Assembly: GCA_001898415.1 (NCBI GenBank)
Contig: MKTU01000028.1
Location: forward strand, 1-64,000
Length of the DNA: 64,000 nt
DNA from: Rhodanobacter sp. 67-28
Lineage (GTDB): Bacteria > Pseudomonadota > Gammaproteobacteria > Xanthomonadales > Rhodanobacteraceae
Direction: 5' to 3'
In this document: positions 1-10,179 of the stretch, one piece after another
Numbering within the stretch: position 1 is the first letter of the stretch
How the letters are laid out: every line of letters starts with the position of its first letter
Program-made: the position numbers and the translations under genes
The notes under the pieces: model-generated
What the model was told of the DNA's origin: nothing
What the model saw: only the letters and a program-made list of their open reading frames with translations
Database searches by the model: none

Positions 1-3000
1 GAGCAGGATCTTGATGTTGACCTCGTGGTCGGAGGTGTCCACGCCGGCGGAGTTGTCGATGAAGTCGGTGTTGAGCAGCACGCCCTTCTGCGCCGCCTCG
101 ATGCGGCCTTTCTGGGTCATGCCCAGGTTGCCGCCCTCGCCGATGATCTTCGCGCGCACCTCGGCGCCATCGATGCGCAGGCCGTTGTTGGCACGGTCGC
201 GCACGTCGGCGTGGGTTTCGCTGCTGGCCTTGATGTAGGTACCGATGCCGCCGTTCCAGAGCAGGTCGACCGGCGCCTTGAGCACCGCGCTGAGCAGATC
301 GTTCGGCGCCAGGTGTTCCACGTCGGGCTTCAGGCCCAGCGCGACGCGCACCTCGGGCGAGATCGGGATCGACTTGGCGCTGCGCGGGTAGACGCCGCCG
401 CCGGCGGAGATCAGCGACTTGTCGTAGTCGTCCCAGCTCGAGCGCGGCACGTCGAACATGCGCTTGCGCTCGACGAACGAACGGGCCGCGTCGGGGTTCG
501 GGTCGAGGAACACGTGGCGATGGTCGAACGCGGCCAGCAGCCGGATGTGCTCGGACAGCAGCATGCCGTTGCCGAACACGTCGCCGGACATGTCGCCGAT
601 GCCGACGCAGGTGAAATCCTCGTTCTGGCAATCGCGGCCGAGTGCGCGGAAGTGGCGCTTGACCGACTCCCACGCACCGCGCGCGGTGATGCCCATGCCC
701 TTGTGGTCATAGCCGTGCGACCCGCCGGAGGCGAACGCGTCGCCCAGCCAGTAGTTGTGCTCGATCGAGATGGCGTTGGCGATGTCGGAGAACTTCGCGG
801 TGCCCTTGTCGGCGGCGACCACCAGGTAGGGGTCGTCCGCGTCGTGGCGCACCACGTCGTGCGGATGCACCACCTTGCCCTCGACCAGGTTGTCGGTGAT
901 GTCGAGCAGGCCGTTGATGAAGAGCTTGTAGCAGGCGATGCCCTCGGCCAGCACCGCGTCGCGGTCGCCGTCGGGGGACTTCTTGACGAAGAAGCCGCCC
1001 TTGGAGCCGACCGGCACGATCACCGTGTTCTTGACCATCTGCGCCTTGACCAGGCCCAGCACCTCGGTGCGGAAATCCTCGCGGCGGTCGGACCAGCGCA
1101 GGCCGCCGCGGGCGACCGCGCCGAAGCGCAGGTGGATGCCTTCCACGCGCGGGGCGCACACCCAGATCTCGCGGTACGGCACCGGCTTGGGCAGCTCGGC
1201 GACCTGGTGCGAGTCGATCTTGTAGCTGATGTAGTCGCGGTACGCGCCCTCCCACTGCTGGAAGAAACTGGTGCGCAAGGTGGCACGGATCAGCCCCACG
1301 AAGCTGCGCAGGATGCGGTCCTCGTCGAGGCTGGCCACGTTCTCCAGCAGCACGCCGATGGCAGCTTCCACGACCTTGACCTGCTCGGCGCGCGGACGCG
1401 CCAGCGCGGCGCCCAGCTCGTCGATCAGGCCGGGCTGCGCGGCCTGCACGTTGGCCGGGATCAGCGTGCGCATCTCCACCGCCAGGGTGGCCCCGGCGAT
1501 CTTCAGCTCGTCGGGCGAGAGCGCCTCGCGACGCGGGTCGAACTTGGCCAGGAACAGCTCCACCAGCAAGCCGGCGATCGCCGGATAGCGGTTGAGCGTC
1601 TCCTCCATGTACGCCTGCGAGAAGGTCACGCCGGTCTGCAGCAGATACTTGCTGTAGCCGCGCAGCATCGCCACCTGGCGCCAATCGAGCTTGGCGCCGA
1701 GCACCAGCCGGTTGAAGCCGTCGTTCTCCGCGGCGCCGCGCCAGACATGCTCGAACGCATCCTCGAACAGCGCGCCGACCTGCTCCACGCTGAAGGCGAG
1801 CTTGCCGGTGGGCTGCACGTCGAAATCCTGGATCGACAACGGCGTGTCGCCGGGGATCTCGTAGACATGCTCGGTGAGTACGCGCAAGCCGAGGTTCTCC
1901 AGCTGCGGCAGGACCTCGGACAGCGAGATGTCGCTGCCGTTGCGGTACACCTTGAAGCGCAGCGACTCGGGGTTCTGCGGCGGGTGGTAGAACGACATGC
2001 GGATGCCGTGCTCGCCGCTCAGCTGCGACAACTCGTGGATGTCTTCCGCGGCCACCGCCGGGCTGACGTCCTCGACGTAGCCGGCCGGCAGCGCGCGGGC
2101 GTAGCGGTTGGCCAGCACCACGCCCTCGTGTTCGCCGCGCAGGCGCACCAGCGCGTCGCGCACCTCGTCGTGCCAGTTGCGCACGATCGCGGCCACGGCG
2201 TGCTCCAGTTCGGCGACGTCGCAGGCAGGCTGGTCGCCGATCTTCGGCCGCATCACGATGGTCAGCCGCGCCAGCGCCGACTCGCCCATCTCCACCGAGG
2301 AATCGCTCTGCACCGCGTGCAGCGCCATGCCCAGCGTGGCTTCGATGCGTTCGCGCACCGAAGTGTTGAAGCGGTCGCGCGGCACGAACACCATGCAGGT
2401 GAAGAACCGCCCGTAGCGGTCGCGGCGCACGAACAGCCGCGTGCGTGCGCGCTGGCGCAGTTCGAGAATGCCCATCGAGGTGTTGAACAGCTCCTCCTCG
2501 GTGCCCTGCAGCAGCTCCTCGCGCGGCAGCGTTTCCAGGATGTGGCGCAGCGACTTGCCGGAGTACGAGTCGCGCTTGAGGCCCGAGCGGGCCAGCACCG
2601 CCTCGACCTTGTGCCGCACCAGCGGCACGTCCTGCGGGCGCGCCATGTAGGCGCTGGAGGTGAACAGGCCCAGGAAGCGCTGCTCGGCGACCGCGCGGCC
2701 ATCAGGCCCGAACTGCAGCACGCCGATGTAGTCCATGTAGCCGGGGCGATGCACGTGCGAGCGCGCGTTGGTCTTGGTCAGGATGATCGCGTCGGTGGCG
2801 CCGGATTGCGGCAGCTCGCTGGCGGCCAGGGTGCGCAACGAGCGCGGGGCCAGCGAGCGGTCGGTCTTGCGCAGGATGCCCAGGCCCGAGGCTTCGCGCG
2901 AACGCAGCACGCGGTCGCCGTCGGCATCGACCACCTCGTATTCGCGATAGCCGAGGAAGGTGAAGTTGTCCTCCGCCAGCCAGCGCATGAAGGCAGCCGC

Positions 3001-3864
3001 TTCCTTCGCCGAGGCCTCGTCCAGCGGGATCTTGCGCTGCGGCAGCTCGGCGGCGGCCAGGGTGCGCAACGAGCGCGGGGCCAGCGAGCGGTCGGTCTTG
3101 CGCAGGATGCCCAGGCCCGAGGCTTCGCGCGAACGCAGCACGCGGTCGCCGTCGGCATCGACCACCTCGTATTCGCGATAGCCGAGGAAGGTGAAGTTGT
3201 CCTCCGCCAGCCAGCGCATGAAGGCAGCCGCTTCCTTCGCCGAGGCCTCGTCCAGCGGGATCTTGCGCTGCGGCAGCTCGGCGGCGATCGCCAGCGCCTG
3301 CTCGCGCATCGCGCTCCAGTCGTTGACCGCGGCGCGCACGTCTTCCAGCGCCGCCTCGACCTGCGTCTTCAGCTGTTCCTGCTCGGCGGCATCGGCGGCG
3401 CGGTCGATCTCGAAATGCATCACCGACTCGGCGTGTCCCTGCTTGCCGCCCAGCTCCTGCAGCGCGCCGGCGGCGTCGCGCGAGACGGTCAGCACCGGGT
3501 GGATCACCGCGTGGATCTGCAGGTTGGTCGACACCACCATGCTCACCGTGTCGATCAGGAACGGCATGTCGTCGGTGACCACCTGCAGCAGGCTGCGCCC
3601 GGCGTGGAGGTCCGCGGGGCTCAGCACGCGCACCGCGGCGCGCCCGGCCGGGCGCTGCTGCATGAACTCCAGCAGGCTGCCCACCAGCGCCGCCCACTGC
3701 ACCGGCGTGTGCAGCTGGACATCGCTGCCGGCGACCCGTGCGAAGAAGGCGGTGCAGAACACCTCGGCCTGGGTCAAGCGCTGGGGCGACATGCCGCTCT
3801 TTTTCAGCTCGGCGAGCACTACGGACGGGAGGGAGGGGTCATTTGCCGCAAGGGTCGCATTCAT
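1..3864 (-). CDS. gdhB: NAD-specific glutamate dehydrogenase, large (GDH-180) class, 3' end outside window
   Basis: Oxidative deamination of glutamate to 2-oxoglutarate with NAD+, a cytoplasmic catabolic enzyme. The frame is open from an ATG at 3864 to the left edge (1288 residues; the family is about 1600, so roughly 300 C-terminal residues are missing). The N-terminus shows the ACT-like region with VVTDDMPFLIDTVSMVV near residues 95-110. The catalytic part shows RFGAVARGGLRWSDRREDF near 915-930, then VPVGSKGGFFVKKSP near 948-962, and GDMSGDVFGNGMLL and DPNPD further on, all typical of this class and not of the 450-residue GDHs. Residues about 195-348 are two identical copies of a 77-residue unit (see the repeat entry), which makes this protein longer than its relatives. 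An upstream ATG at 3869 hits a stop at once, so 3864 is the likely start. It is transcribed divergently from the efflux operon. Identity is secure; the activity of the duplicated form is unknown. Confidence 0.95.
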   Translation of the reverse strand, partial: MNATLAANDPSLPSVVLAELKKSGMSPQRLTQAEVFCTAFFARVAGSDVQLHTPVQWAALVGSLLEFMQQRPAGRAAVRVLSPADLHAGRSLLQVVTDDMPFLIDTVSMVVSTNLQIHAVIHPVLTVSRDAAGALQELGGKQGHAESVMHFEIDRAADAAEQEQLKTQVEAALEDVRAAVNDWSAMREQALAIAAELPQRKIPLDEASAKEAAAFMRWLAEDNFTFLGYREYEVVDADGDRVLRSREASGLGILRKTDRSLAPRSLRTLAAAELPQRKIPLDEASAKEAAAFMRWLAEDNFTFLGYREYEVVDADGDRVLRSREASGLGILRKTDRSLAPRSLRTLAASELPQSGATDAIILTKTNARSHVHRPGYMDYIGVLQFGPDGRAVAEQRFLGLFTSSAYMARPQDVPLVRHKVEAVLARSGLKRDSYSGKSLRHILETLPREELLQGTEEELFNTSMGILELRQRARTRLFVRRDRYGRFFTCMVFVPRDRFNTSVRERIEATLGMALHAVQSDSSVEMGESALARLTIVMRPKIGDQPACDVAELEHAVAAIVRNWHDEVRDALVRLRGEHEGVVLANRYARALPAGYVEDVSPAVAAEDIHELSQLSGEHGIRMSFYHPPQNPESLRFKVYRNGSDISLSEVLPQLENLGLRVLTEHVYEIPGDTPLSIQDFDVQPTGKLAFSVEQVGALFEDAFEHVWRGAAENDGFNRLVLGAKLDWRQVAMLRGYSKYLLQTGVTFSQAYMEETLNRYPAIAGLLVELFLAKFDPRREALSPDELKIAGATLAVEMRTLIPANVQAAQPGLIDELGAALARPRAEQVKVVEAAIGVLLENVASLDEDRILRSFVGLIRATLRTSFFQQWEGAYRDYISYKIDSHQVAELPKPVPYREIWVCAPRVEGIHLRFGAVARGGLRWSDRREDFRTEVLGLVKAQMVKNTVIVPVGSKGGFFVKKSPDGDRDAVLAEGIACYKLFINGLLDITDNLVEGKVVHPHDVVRHDADDPYLVVAADKGTAKFSDIANAISIEHNYWLGDAFASGGSHGYDHKGMGITARGAWESVKRHFRALGRDCQNEDFTCVGIGDMSGDVFGNGMLLSEHIRLLAAFDHRHVFLDPNPDAARSFVERKRMFDVPRSSWDDYDKSLISAGGGVYPRSAKSIPISPEVRVALGLKPDVEHLAPNDLLSAVLKAPVDLLWNGGIGTYIKASSETHADVRDRANNGLRIDGAEVRAKIIGEGGNLGMTQKGRIEAAQKGVLLNTDFIDNSAGVDTSDHEVNIKILL
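2821..3282 (-). repeat. Perfect 231-bp in-frame tandem duplication inside glutamate dehydrogenase
   Basis: The segment 2821-3051 is repeated directly at 3052-3282 with no difference that I can find by eye. The period is 231 bp, exactly 77 codons, so the frame is kept. Each protein copy runs from about ELPQRKIPLDEA through NFTFLGYREYEVV to RSLRTLAA. The flanks share the short string ggcagctcg, which could have served for slippage or unequal recombination. The identity implies either a very recent event or a misassembly. Confidence 0.93.
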
Positions 3865-4028
3865 GGCATCTGCTGTTAGTTGGACGGAGGTGGGAAGGGC
3901 CGCGATAAATCCTCGGAAGGATACGCCGCGGCACCTCCCGAATCCACCCGCGCGCGGGCCGGGGCGAACGTCTGCGAGGCGCCGCACGCGGCGCGGATGA
4001 TCCGCCGCGCAACGCGGCCCGCGCGGAT

Positions 4029-4064
4029 GTCGAACAATGTGTCGAACGGCGTGTCGAACGGCGC
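4029..4064. repeat. Three tandem 12-bp repeats upstream of the efflux operon
   Basis: The core gtcgaac occurs three times at exact 12-bp spacing (gtcgaacaatgt, gtcgaacggcgt, gtcgaacggcgc) within the 457-bp divergent gap between gdhB and the RND adaptor gene. Twelve base pairs is close to one helical turn, so regulator half-sites on one DNA face are possible, but no regulator gene is adjacent. The rest of the gap is GC-rich with no other clear feature besides the promoter candidate at 4133-4162. Confidence 0.4.
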
Positions 4065-4132
4065 GTGGCGCGGCGGCGGATATTCATCGACCGCTGCCTC
4101 CGACCATGCGAGGTTGCGCGCGCGACCCGCGC

Positions 4133-4162
4133 TGGAAACGACGCCGCCGGAAAATGTATACT
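4133..4162 (+). promoter_or_regulatory. Candidate promoter of the RND efflux operon
   Basis: TATACT at 4157-4162 is a good -10 hexamer, with TGGAAA at 4133-4138 as a weak -35 at 18-bp spacing. It lies 160 bp before the adaptor start codon in an otherwise very GC-rich stretch. Inference from sequence only. Confidence 0.35.
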
Positions 4163-4321
4163 GCGCAGTCCAGTTTGTGCGTTGTGACATCTCCGAAGCG
4201 CCGCCACGGCGGCGTTTCGGGCGCCACCGGCAACACCCGATGCGCGGCGGAAACGGATTCCCGCGCGGCGCATGCGACGCCCCTCCCCACACCCCGAACA
4301 AGAAAGAGAACCGGAGTCCCC

Positions 4322-5515
4322 ATGAAGCCTTCGTCACTGCGCTCGCCGCTGCTGTGCCTGTGCCTGCTGGTATTGGCCGGTTGCGGCAAGAGCACCGGCA
4401 ACGGTCCGCCGCAAATGCCGCCGCCCGAGGTGGGCGTGGTCACGGTGCAACCGCAGAACTCGCCGCTGACCCGCGACCTGGTCGGGCGCCTTTCCGCCTA
4501 TCGCAGCGCCGACGTGCGCGCGCGGGTGGCCGGCGTGCTGCTCAAGCGCGATTACGAGGAAGGCACCGACGTCACGCGCGGCCAGTTGCTGTTCCAGATC
4601 GACCCGGCGCCGCTGCAGGCCGAGTTGAACGCGGCCAAGGCTTCGCTGGCGCAGGCCCAGGCCAGCTGGACCAACAACAAGGTCACCGCGCAGCGCGTGC
4701 GCGAACTGGCGCCCAAGGGCTACGTGTCCAAGGCCGACCTCGACAACGCGCTGGCCGCCGAGCGCAGCAGCGCCGCGGCCGTGCAGGCCGCGCGCGCCAA
4801 CGTGGAGACTGCGCGCATCAACCTGGGCTACGCCAACGTCACCGCGCCGATCGCCGGCCGCGCCGGGCAGCAGCAGGTGACCGAGGGCGCGCTGGTGGGC
4901 AGCGGCGCGGCCACCTTGCTCACCACGGTCGAGCAGATCGACCCGCTGTACGTGAACTTCACGCTCAGCGTGGAATCGCTGGAGAACATGCGCCAGGCGC
5001 AGAGCGAGGGCAACGTCACCCTGGCCGGCCAGAACAAGGCCAGCGTGCGCATCACCCTGCCCGACGGCAGCACCTACGCCGAGCCGGGCACGGTCGATTT
5101 CTCCGCCGCCACGGTCAACCCGGCGACCGGCTCGGTGGACTTGCGCGCCACCATCCCCAACCCGAAGCACAAGCTGCTGCCGGGCATGTACGTGACCTTG
5201 CAGGCCAACCTGGGCCAGCGCCACAAGGTGTTCGTGCTGCCGCAGCAGGCGGTGCAGCGCGACACCACCGGCGCCTACGTGATGACCGTGGGTGCGGACA
5301 ACAAGGTCGTGCGCAAGGACGTCACCACGGCCGACATGCGCGACGGCGACTGGGTAATCAGCGGCGGCCTGAAGGCCGGCGACAAGGTGGTGGTTTCCGG
5401 CATCCAGAACGTGAAGGAAGGCGAGCCGGCCAAGCCGAGTCCCTGGCACCGCGATGCGCCGGCCGGCGCGACGTCCACGGCGCCGGCGGGCGGCGCTTCC
5501 GCGAACGGCCAGTAA
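4322..5515 (+). CDS. RND efflux periplasmic adaptor (membrane fusion) lipoprotein
   Basis: Adaptor of an AcrAB/MexAB-type tripartite pump, linking the inner-membrane transporter to an outer-membrane channel. The 397-residue product begins with a lipoprotein signal, MKPSSLRSPLLCLCLLVLAGC, with the lipidated Cys at residue 21. Then come the half-lipoyl segment (RARVAGVLLKRDYEEG), an alpha-helical hairpin of coiled-coil character (about 100-160), the second lipoyl half (NVTAPIAGRAGQQQVTEG), a beta-barrel and a Pro/Ala-rich tail. The start is set by the signal peptide and the gaaccggag ribosome site; a longer frame upstream lacks such a signal. The pump gene follows after 12 bp. No outer-membrane factor or regulator is adjacent, so the pump probably borrows a TolC/OprM-type protein encoded elsewhere. 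The substrate cannot be told from sequence. Confidence 0.93.
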   Translation: MKPSSLRSPLLCLCLLVLAGCGKSTGNGPPQMPPPEVGVVTVQPQNSPLTRDLVGRLSAYRSADVRARVAGVLLKRDYEEGTDVTRGQLLFQIDPAPLQAELNAAKASLAQAQASWTNNKVTAQRVRELAPKGYVSKADLDNALAAERSSAAAVQAARANVETARINLGYANVTAPIAGRAGQQQVTEGALVGSGAATLLTTVEQIDPLYVNFTLSVESLENMRQAQSEGNVTLAGQNKASVRITLPDGSTYAEPGTVDFSAATVNPATGSVDLRATIPNPKHKLLPGMYVTLQANLGQRHKVFVLPQQAVQRDTTGAYVMTVGADNKVVRKDVTTADMRDGDWVISGGLKAGDKVVVSGIQNVKEGEPAKPSPWHRDAPAGATSTAPAGGASANGQ

Positions 5516-5527
5516 CGGAGCGCCGAC

Positions 5528-8500
5528 ATGCCCAACTTCTTCATCGACCGCCCTGTCTTCGCCTGGGTGGTCGCCATCCTGATTTCGCTCGGTGGCGTGC
5601 TGGCCATCCTCAACCTGGGCGTGGAATCCTACCCGGACATCGCGCCGCCGTCGGTCACGGTCAGCGCCAGCTACCCCGGCGCCAGCGCCGACACCACCGA
5701 GAAAACGGTCACCCAGGTCATCGAGCAGCAGCTGACCGGCATCGACCACCTGCTGTATTTCAGCTCCTCGTCCAGCGCCAGCGGTCGCGCCAGCATCACG
5801 CTGACCTTCGAGAGCGGTACCGACCCCGACATCGCCCAGGTGCAGGTGCAGAACAAGGTGGCGCTGGCCACACCGCGACTGCCTTCCGAAGTGACCCAGC
5901 AGGGCGTGGTGGTGGCCAAGGCCAACGCCGGCTTCCTGATGGTGGTGGCGCTGCAATCGACCAACCCGGGCATCGACCGCGACCGCCTCAACGACATCGT
6001 CGGCTCGCAGGTGCTCGACCAGATTTCGCGCGTGCCGGGCGTGGGCAGCACGCGGCAGTTCGGCTCCGAGTACGCCATGCGCATCTGGCTCAACCCGGAC
6101 AAGCTGCACGGCTACAATCTGTCGGCCAGCCAGGTGCTCGCCGCCGTGCGTTCGCAGAACGTGCAGTTCGCCGCCGGCGCGCTGGGCGCGGACCCGGCCA
6201 TCCCCGGCCAGGGTTTCAGCGCCACGGTGTCGACCGAAGGCCGTTTCACCACGCCGCAGCAGTTCGCCGGGATCATCCTGCGCACCAACACCGACGGCAC
6301 CACCGTCACCCTGGGCGACGTGGCGCGGATCAGCTTCGGGCCCGGCAACTACGGTTTCGATACCCAGTACGACGGCAAGCCGATCGGCGCCTTCGCGATC
6401 CAGCTGCTGCCTGGCGCCAACGCACTCAACGTGGCCACCGCGGTGCGCGCCAAGATGGATGAGCTGGCGCCCAGCTTCCCGCCGGGCGTGACCTGGTTCA
6501 GCCCGTACGACAGCACTACCTTCGTGACCATCTCGATCAACGAGGTGGTGCACACGCTGATCGAGGCGATCGTGCTGGTGTTCCTGGTGATGCTGCTGTT
6601 CCTGCAGAACTTCCGCGCCACCATCATCCCCACCCTGGTGATTCCGGTGGCCCTGCTCGGCACCTTCCTCGGCATGCTGGTGCTCGGCTTCACCATCAAC
6701 CAGCTGACCCTGTTCGGCATGGTGCTGGCGATCGGCATCGTGGTCGACGACGCGATCGTGGTGATCGAGAACGTCGAACGCATCATGACCGAGGAGGGTC
6801 TCTCGCCGAAGGATGCCACGCGCAAGGCGATGGGCCAGATCACCGGCGCGGTGGTGGCAATCACCGTGGTGCTGGCGGCGGTGTTCGTGCCCTCGTCGCT
6901 GCAGCCCGGCGCCTCCGGCATCATCTACAAGCAGTTCGCGCTGACCATCGCGCTGTCGATGGGCTTTTCCGCCTTTCTCGCGCTGAGCTTCACGCCGGCG
7001 CTGTGCGCCAGCTTCCTGCAGCCGGAGCACGAGAAGAAGAAGAACGTCGTCTATCGCAAGTTCAACCGGCTGTTCGACTGGACCACGCACACCTATACCC
7101 GCCACGTGGGCGTCGCGATCGGCCACGCGCCGCGGTGGATGCTGGCGTTCGTGGTGGTCGCGCTGCTCGGCGGCTTCCTCTACACGCGCCTGCCCGGCAG
7201 TTTCCTGCCGGAGGAAGACCAGGGCTACGCGATGTCGGTGATCCAGCTGCCGCCGGGCGCAACCAAGCAGCGCACCACCGAGGTCATGACGCAGATGCGC
7301 GACATCCTGCGCAAGGACCCCGCGGTGGACGGGGTGATGCAGGTCACCGGCTTCAGCTTCATCGGCTCCGGCGAGAACGCCGGCATGGCCTTCATCAAGC
7401 TCAAGGACTGGGCCGACCGCGATGTCGGCGCCAGCGAGTTCATCCAGCGAGCCAACCGCAAGCTGCACCAGATCCGCGATGCGCGCATCTTCGTGATCAA
7501 CATCCCCACCGTGCAGGGGCTGGGCCAGTTCGGCGGCTTCGACATGTACCTGCAGGACCGCAGCGGCGCCGGTCGCGACGCCCTGACCGCGGCACGCAAC
7601 ACCCTGATCGGCAAGGCCAACCAGGACAGCAAGCTGGCCGGCGTGCGTCCGAACGAGCTGGAGGAAGCCCCGCAGCTGCACCTGCAGGTGGATCGCGTGC
7701 AGGCGCAGTCGATGGGCCTGTCGATCGGCGACATCTACAACGCGATCGGGCTGATGCTGGCGCCGGTGTACGTCAACGACTTCACCTATGGCGGGCGCAT
7801 CAAGCGCGTGATCATGCAGGCCGACGCGCCCTACCGCATGGGCCCGGATGCGCTGCAGCACATCTTCACGCCCAGCTCCAAGCTGGCCGGCGACGGCACC
7901 GCGCAGATGATCCCGCTGGCCAACGTGGTGCACTCGACGTGGGACGTGTCATCGCCCTCGCTGACCCGCTACAACGGCTACTCGGCGGTCGAGGTCGTCG
8001 GCTCGCCGGCGCCCGGGCACGCCTCGGGCGAGGCAATGAGCGAGATGGAGAGGATCATCCGCAACGACCTGCCCAAGGGCTTCGGCTACGACTGGACCGG
8101 GCAGTCGTACCAGGAGATCCTCTCCGGCAACGCGGCTACCCTGCTGATGGTGCTGTCGATCTTCATCGTGTTCCTGGCGCTGGCCGCGCTGTACGAAAGC
8201 TGGTCGATCCCCGTCTCGGTGCTGCTGATCGTGCCGCTGGCGTTCCTGGGCGCGGTGGTGTTCACCCTGCTGCGCGGCCTTCCCAACGACATCTACTTCA
8301 AGATCGGCCTGATCACGGTAATCGGCCTGGCCGCGAAAAACGCGATCCTGATCGTGGAATTCGCGGTGGCCGAGCAGCAGGCCGGACGCAGCCTGCGCGA
8401 GGCCACGGTCGACGCAGCCCGCCTGCGCCTGCGCCCGATCCTGATGACCTCGCTGGCCTTCATCCTCGGCGTGTTCCCGCTGCTCGTCTCCTCCGGCGCC

Positions 8501-8695
8501 GGCGCCAACGCACGCCACGCCATCGGCACCGGCGTGATCGGCGGCATGCTGTTCGCCACCTTCCTCGGCGTGCTGCTGATCCCGGTGTTCTACGTGGTGG
8601 TGCGTCGCCTGCTCGGCGACAGACTCGATGGCCACGACCACCCGGGCATCCAGGGGCCACACACCTTCGACTCCGATCCGCAGCGGGGGCTTTGA
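5528..8695 (+). CDS. RND multidrug efflux transporter, HAE1 (AcrB/MexB) family
   Basis: Proton-driven trimeric inner-membrane exporter of hydrophobic or amphiphilic compounds. The 1055-residue length is normal for the family. The start MPNFFIDRPVFAWVVAI is the standard first helix. The proton-relay pair D407-D408 sits in AIGIVVDDAIVVIENVER, and the relay Lys lies in IGLAAKNAILIVEFA in the second half. There are two large periplasmic loops between helices 1-2 and 7-8, and the protein ends in the usual FYVVVRRLLGD region. GGAG precedes the ATG by 7 bp and the gene is co-transcribed with the adaptor. A bidirectional hairpin follows. Family assignment is firm; whether it exports drugs, solvents or bile-like compounds is not decidable here. 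Confidence 0.95.
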   Translation: MPNFFIDRPVFAWVVAILISLGGVLAILNLGVESYPDIAPPSVTVSASYPGASADTTEKTVTQVIEQQLTGIDHLLYFSSSSSASGRASITLTFESGTDPDIAQVQVQNKVALATPRLPSEVTQQGVVVAKANAGFLMVVALQSTNPGIDRDRLNDIVGSQVLDQISRVPGVGSTRQFGSEYAMRIWLNPDKLHGYNLSASQVLAAVRSQNVQFAAGALGADPAIPGQGFSATVSTEGRFTTPQQFAGIILRTNTDGTTVTLGDVARISFGPGNYGFDTQYDGKPIGAFAIQLLPGANALNVATAVRAKMDELAPSFPPGVTWFSPYDSTTFVTISINEVVHTLIEAIVLVFLVMLLFLQNFRATIIPTLVIPVALLGTFLGMLVLGFTINQLTLFGMVLAIGIVVDDAIVVIENVERIMTEEGLSPKDATRKAMGQITGAVVAITVVLAAVFVPSSLQPGASGIIYKQFALTIALSMGFSAFLALSFTPALCASFLQPEHEKKKNVVYRKFNRLFDWTTHTYTRHVGVAIGHAPRWMLAFVVVALLGGFLYTRLPGSFLPEEDQGYAMSVIQLPPGATKQRTTEVMTQMRDILRKDPAVDGVMQVTGFSFIGSGENAGMAFIKLKDWADRDVGASEFIQRANRKLHQIRDARIFVINIPTVQGLGQFGGFDMYLQDRSGAGRDALTAARNTLIGKANQDSKLAGVRPNELEEAPQLHLQVDRVQAQSMGLSIGDIYNAIGLMLAPVYVNDFTYGGRIKRVIMQADAPYRMGPDALQHIFTPSSKLAGDGTAQMIPLANVVHSTWDVSSPSLTRYNGYSAVEVVGSPAPGHASGEAMSEMERIIRNDLPKGFGYDWTGQSYQEILSGNAATLLMVLSIFIVFLALAALYESWSIPVSVLLIVPLAFLGAVVFTLLRGLPNDIYFKIGLITVIGLAAKNAILIVEFAVAEQQAGRSLREATVDAARLRLRPILMTSLAFILGVFPLLVSSGAGANARHAIGTGVIGGMLFATFLGVLLIPVFYVVVRRLLGDRLDGHDHPGIQGPHTFDSDPQRGL

Positions 8696-8699
8696 AGCC

Positions 8700-8729
8700 G
8701 GGAATAGGGAATCGAGAATAGGGAATCGG
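8700..8729 (+). repeat. GGGAAT-type intergenic repeat, left copy
   Basis: A run built from gggaatagggaatcg units immediately after the RND pump stop codon. A longer copy in opposite orientation lies at 8846-8884, and the two bracket the terminator between the convergent genes. Repeats of this form are frequent in Xanthomonadales intergenic DNA. Confidence 0.75.
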
Positions 8730-8754
8730 AAAAGCACGCCCCGCAAGCCCCTGA

Positions 8755-8788
8755 CAAAAACGCCCCGGTATCAGCCGGGGCGTTTTTT
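8755..8788. terminator. Bidirectional rho-independent terminator
   Basis: Hairpin cgccccgg-tatcag-ccggggcg flanked by an A-run on the left and a T-run on the right, so it can terminate both the RND operon (+) and the convergent acyl-CoA dehydrogenase gene (-). Confidence 0.9.
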
Positions 8789-8845
8789 GTTTCCCTTGAG
8801 AGCGGCGGAGCCTCAATCAACCGGATTGCGCCTGCCGCATGCTCG

Positions 8846-8884
8846 TCCGATTCCCCATTCCCTATTCCCTATTCCCGATTCCCT
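8846..8884 (-). repeat. GGGAAT-type intergenic repeat, right copy (inverted)
   Basis: Inverted counterpart of the copy at 8700-8729, read here as attccctattcccgattccc on the plus strand. It ends just before the stop codon of the acyl-CoA dehydrogenase gene. Confidence 0.75.
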
Positions 8885-8887
8885 GCC

Positions 8888-10048
<1,161 letters not shown>

Positions 10049-10118
10049 GGGGGGCTCCTTGAGGCAATCGAGCCGCCGATTTTAGCGGCAAATGGCCGAT
10101 CGGCCCGGCGCAGCCCGC

Positions 10119-10168
10119 TTGACGCATGGCAAAGCCCGGCCTAGCCTATACATCTTTATATCGCGATA
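10119..10168 (+). promoter_or_regulatory. Promoter and candidate operator of the ArsR/methyltransferase regulator gene
   Basis: TTGACG at 10119-10124 and TAGCCT at 10142-10147 with a 17-bp spacer. The perfect palindrome TATCGCGATA at 10159-10168 lies just downstream of the expected transcription start and 11 bp before the start codon. That position suits autorepression by the winged-helix protein encoded next. This is inference; the palindrome has not been matched to a known motif. Confidence 0.45.
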
Positions 10169-10179
10169 CAGGGATAATC

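Noticed and set aside
25-3879. Long open frame of about 1280 codons on the plus strand, opposite glutamate dehydrogenase
   Set aside because: Its protein is a low-complexity mix of Arg, His, Gln, Val and Ala with no known domain; the minus strand encodes clear dehydrogenase motifs. It is a by-product of high third-position GC.
3865-4321. Small protein gene in the gdhB-RND gap
   Set aside because: Open frames there are Arg-rich, lack ribosome sites and extend antisense into neighbours.
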